Shown here: positions 61,495-64,000 of the stretch, one piece after another
Numbering within the stretch: the first letter of the stretch is position 1
Layout of the letters: every line of letters begins with the position of its first letter
Assembly: GCA_020249265.1 (NCBI GenBank)
Contig: JADCGA010000019.1
Coordinates: forward strand, 1-64,000
Direction: 5' to 3'
Source of the DNA: Roseomonas sp.
GTDB taxonomy: Bacteria; Pseudomonadota; Alphaproteobacteria; Acetobacterales; Acetobacteraceae
DNA length: 64,000 nt
Made by a program: the position numbers and the translations under genes
Notes under the pieces: generated by a model
What the model saw: only the letters and a program-made list of their open reading frames with translations
Database searches by the model: none
What the model was told of the DNA's origin: nothing

Positions 61495-62913
61495 TCACGG
61501 GGTTTTAGGACGGGGGGTATGGCCTGAAACCTGGGCCCCCGCATCGCGGCTGAGGGCGGCCAGCATGGGAATGGACAGAAGCGTGACAGTCGCCGCCACC
61601 AGGAAGCCAGTGGAGAAATCCGCCAGTGCAAGCGCCGGCCGCGCGGCGATCAGGCGCGATGCCTCCAGCGTCGTGGTGGCCAGAACCACGCCAAGTGCGG
61701 GCGATAATTGCTGCAGCGTACTGTAGAAGCTTGTGGCGGCAGAGAGTTTTTCCGGCGGCACATCGGCAAAGACCAGCGTATTGAGCGAGGTGAATTGCAG
61801 GCTGCGGAACAGGCCGCCGCAAGCCAGCAGCAGAAAAATCGCCGCGACCGGCCAGGCGGGATTGGGCAAGGCAAGCAGCGCGATCCCGGCTGACGCCAAG
61901 ACACCATTGATCAGCAGCGCGTTCCGAAAGCCAAAGCGCTTGAGCAAAGGGCGCACCAACGGCTTCATGGTGAAGGCGCCAAGCGCGGTCGCGAAGGATA
62001 TCAGCCCGCTTTCGGAAGCCGACATGCCAAAGCCGATTTGCAGCATAATGGGCACCAGAAAAGGCACCGCACCGGCACCCACGCGAAACAGGCTGCCGAA
62101 AAGCGCCGGTTGGCGAAAGGTTGGTATTTTGAGCAGCGCGATATCAATCGCAGGCCGCGGTGCGCGGCGGCAATGGAAATACGCGGCGACGCCAATCAGC
62201 ATGCCGGCGGCCAGCGCAACCCCAGGCCAGGGTTCTGCCACCACATGCCGCCCCACGGTTTCAAGCCCGAACATGCCAAGCGCCAAGGCAAGCCCCACCA
62301 GTGCCAGGCCAAGCACATCAGGCTTGCCGGGGTTGGTTGGTGGGATGGAGGGGATTTTCCACGCCACCAGCAAGAAACCGATCAACCCGATCGGCACATT
62401 GATCCAAAATACCGCGCGCCAGCCGAAAACATCGGTGAGGATGCCACCCAATGGCGGGCCGCAGACGGGGCCGAGCAAGGCCGGCATCGTCAGCCAAGCC
62501 ATGGCAGAAAGAAGTTCTTCCTTGCGCACGCCGCGCAGCAACAATAGCCGCCCGACTGGGAACATCATCGCACCGCCCGCGCCTTGCAGGATGCGAAAGG
62601 CGATCAGGTCTTCCAAGCCGCGCGCCTGGCCAGAAAGCGCGGAGGCCGCAACAAAGACGATAATGGCCAACATGAAAACACGCTTGGCGCCGAAGCGATC
62701 CGCGATCCAGCTTGAAAACGGAATGAAGACCGTGAGTGCCACCAGATACGACGTGATGGCCGCCCCCAAGCGCGCCGGGTCTTCGCCCATATCGCGCGCC
62801 ATGCTGGGCAGCGCGGTGGCGACCACCGCGCTATCCAGATTCTGCATCAGCAGCGCGGATGCGACAATCAGCGCAATGACGCGATGGTTGGCATGGGCAG
62901 CGGGTTGGTCCAT
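61495..62913 (-). CDS. MFS exporter, DHA2 (EmrB/QacA-like) family
   Basis: 472 residues with about 13-14 transmembrane helices. It begins NHRVIALIVASALLMQNLDSAVVATALPSMARDMG and carries WIADRFGAKRVFM (motif A), AFRILQGAGGAMMFPVGR (motif B), and GPPLGGILTDVFGWRAVFWINVPIG (motif C), all typical of proton-driven drug exporters. Substrate unknown. It lies 11 bp before the quinone oxidoreductase in the transcriptional order (oxidoreductase upstream) and may share its transcript. Confidence 0.88.
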   Translation of the reverse strand: MDQPAAHANHRVIALIVASALLMQNLDSAVVATALPSMARDMGEDPARLGAAITSYLVALTVFIPFSSWIADRFGAKRVFMLAIIVFVAASALSGQARGLEDLIAFRILQGAGGAMMFPVGRLLLLRGVRKEELLSAMAWLTMPALLGPVCGPPLGGILTDVFGWRAVFWINVPIGLIGFLLVAWKIPSIPPTNPGKPDVLGLALVGLALALGMFGLETVGRHVVAEPWPGVALAAGMLIGVAAYFHCRRAPRPAIDIALLKIPTFRQPALFGSLFRVGAGAVPFLVPIMLQIGFGMSASESGLISFATALGAFTMKPLVRPLLKRFGFRNALLINGVLASAGIALLALPNPAWPVAAIFLLLACGGLFRSLQFTSLNTLVFADVPPEKLSAATSFYSTLQQLSPALGVVLATTTLEASRLIAARPALALADFSTGFLVAATVTLLSIPMLAALSRDAGAQVSGHTPRPKTP

Positions 62914-62924
62914 CTCGCGCGATT

Positions 62925-63917
62925 TCAGGGGCGCAGGATCACGCGGCCAGCGCTGCGCCTTGCGCTGACTTCCGCCATTGCTTCGCGGAACTGCTCAAGC
63001 GGATAGGCTGCATGGATTTCAGGCTTCAGCGCGCCTTGCTGCCACCATGTAACCAATTGCTGCCATAGCGCGCGGGCAGCGGGCGCGTAATCGCGTCGGC
63101 CATCGCCTGGCGACCAGCCGACATAAGTGCCCCAATTCACGCCAATCACGCCGATATTCTTGAGCAGCAGGATATTCGTTTGCAGCGTTGGAATGCCGCC
63201 GCCAGCGAAACCCACCACCACAAGATTGCCGCCATCCGCCAGGCAGCGCAGGCTTTCATCAAAGGCAGGGCCGCCGATGGTATCCACCAGGCAATCGACG
63301 CCTCGTCCGCCTGTGGCGGCCCGTACCGCATCACGAAAGGGCGCGGCGCTATCCAGCACCGCATCGGCGCCGCGGGAGCGCAGCATTTCGTGCTTTGCCG
63401 CACCCGCGCGGGCAATCACCTTCGCGCCACAAGCCTTGGCGATTTCAACCGCGGCGAGGCCAACGCCACCCGCCGCGCCATGCACCAATACCCAATCGCC
63501 AGCCTTGATCTTGCCGCGCCACAATAGCGCCGCGCCGGCGGTTGGGTAGGAAATCGGGAAACCAATAGCGGGTTCCAAAGGCAGGCCATCGGGGATGGCG
63601 ATGGTGTGGATATCATCGGCGATGGCTTCTTCCGCCATGCCACCCCAGTCCACCACGGCGAAAACCCGCGTGCCAGGTGGTGGCGCATCGGCATCGGATG
63701 CTGCTTCCAGCACCGTGCCAACAATTTCTGTGCCCGGTGTGAAGGGCAAAGGCGGCTTGCGCTGATATTTGCCCGCCACCACCAATTGTGTCGCGAAGGA
63801 AACGCCCGCCGCCGCAACTTTGATCCGGACGCTGCGCGGACGCAACGCCGGGCGCGGCACATCCTTGACCTCAAGCGCGTCAAAATCCCGCCAGCTTTCG
63901 CAAATGATCGCGCGCAT
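62925..63917 (-). CDS. NADPH:quinone oxidoreductase family protein (MDR, zinc-independent)
   Basis: 330 residues, medium-chain reductase fold. The N-terminal GroES-like domain has SVRIKVAAAGVSFATQLVVAG and PFTPGTEIVGTV. The Rossmann domain has GDWVLVHGAAGGVGLAAVEIAK (NADPH-binding). The Cys/His zinc ligands of zinc alcohol dehydrogenases are absent, as in quinone reductases. The start ATG overlaps the upstream stop by 1 bp (TGATG). Exact substrate not predictable. Confidence 0.85.
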   Translation of the reverse strand: MRAIICESWRDFDALEVKDVPRPALRPRSVRIKVAAAGVSFATQLVVAGKYQRKPPLPFTPGTEIVGTVLEAASDADAPPPGTRVFAVVDWGGMAEEAIADDIHTIAIPDGLPLEPAIGFPISYPTAGAALLWRGKIKAGDWVLVHGAAGGVGLAAVEIAKACGAKVIARAGAAKHEMLRSRGADAVLDSAAPFRDAVRAATGGRGVDCLVDTIGGPAFDESLRCLADGGNLVVVGFAGGGIPTLQTNILLLKNIGVIGVNWGTYVGWSPGDGRRDYAPAARALWQQLVTWWQQGALKPEIHAAYPLEQFREAMAEVSARRSAGRVILRP

Positions 63918-64000
63918 CACGCGGCCTCATCTTGCATGATCATATCCGCACCTTTTTCGCCAATCATGATAGTTGGCACATTGGTATTGCCGGTGGTGAG
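63917..64000 (-). CDS. C-terminal end of GMC-family oxidoreductase (partial)
   Basis: Only the last 27 codons are in the window; the gene continues past 64000. The visible sequence TTGNTNVPTIMIGEKGADMI followed by MQDEAA and stop matches the conserved C-terminal segment of GMC FAD oxidoreductases such as choline dehydrogenase (SGNTNAPTIMIAEKAAD-like). The stop overlaps the ATG of the quinone oxidoreductase by 1 bp, so both are in one operon. Confidence 0.7.
   Translation of the reverse strand, partial: LTTGNTNVPTIMIGEKGADMIMQDEAA

Overview
The window reads as an uninterrupted, GC-rich chromosomal segment of an alphaproteobacterium, most likely an acetic-acid-bacterium-type member of the Rhodospirillales/Acetobacterales (Acetobacteraceae such as a Roseomonas relative). 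This is inferred from family content, not from a search. The supporting signs are a circularly permuted two-piece tmRNA gene next to an alpha-type SspB adaptor, a zinc-ribbon/ftsE/ftsX/ydcF/plsC cluster, an HdaA-type DnaA homologue, a 51-residue aa3 oxidase subunit IV, a ThyX thymidylate synthase and a DUF2066/CDP-alcohol phosphotransferase/AI-2E chain. No insertion sequence, prophage, CRISPR array, tRNA or rRNA was seen. Coding density is high and many neighbouring genes overlap by 4 bp (ATGA).

Layout. 0-4.1 kb: urease structural genes and UreD on the minus strand (ureD-ureA-ureB-ureC), divergent from a ureidoglycolate lyase (allA) that releases urea. 4.1-12.2 kb: TerC/Alx membrane protein, lone tatA, CorA, an acetamidase/formamidase, ChaA-type antiporter, a GT39-like glycosyltransferase, and an amidase with a small AtzG-like partner. 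12.4-15.7 kb: zinc-ribbon membrane protein divergent from ftsE-ftsX-ydcF-plsC. 15.7-17.7 kb: purM-purN and a short oxidase subunit IV gene. 17.7-24.6 kb: a tightly packed run DUF2066-CDP-alcohol phosphotransferase-AI-2E permease-hdaA-ppk1-ppx, closed by a repeat array. 24.8-32.3 kb: L,D-transpeptidase, tiny Ala-Pro lipoprotein, MarC, M20 peptidase, a two-component system and a DegP-type protease. 32.5-40 kb: a minus-strand run M20 dipeptidase-AbgT-SLC13-LpxR-DcaP porin. 40.1-53.2 kb: envelope and efflux genes, including two patatin-like lipases, two related AraC-type regulators, an alpha/beta hydrolase-MFP-RND unit and a second AI-2E permease. 53.2-56.3 kb: thyX, an M20D amidohydrolase, ssrA (tmRNA) and sspB. 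56.3-64 kb: a 1702-residue alpha-2-macroglobulin, an MFS exporter, a quinone oxidoreductase-like protein and the tail of a GMC oxidoreductase.

How the genes work together. The left end is rich in amide/urea nitrogen enzymes (urease, ureidoglycolate lyase, acetamidase, amidase). The middle combines cell-division and phospholipid genes, purine synthesis and polyphosphate turnover. Most of the rest concerns the envelope: periplasmic proteolysis, peptidoglycan cross-linking, lipid A deacylation, porin-mediated uptake of peptides or dicarboxylates, RND efflux and an anti-protease. ssrA and sspB form a ribosome-rescue and ClpXP-delivery pair.

I found no clear previously undescribed multi-gene system. 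The strongest unusual points are: a lysine/proline/alanine tail on UreA; a 63-bp tandem array of a palindromic repeat with a related copy 14 kb away; a probable CTG start for purM; the AtzG-like mini-partner of the amidase; the unusual M20-AbgT-SLC13-LpxR-DcaP gene run; and several genes too short for routine calling (oxidase subunit IV, Ala-Pro lipoprotein, GMC tail).
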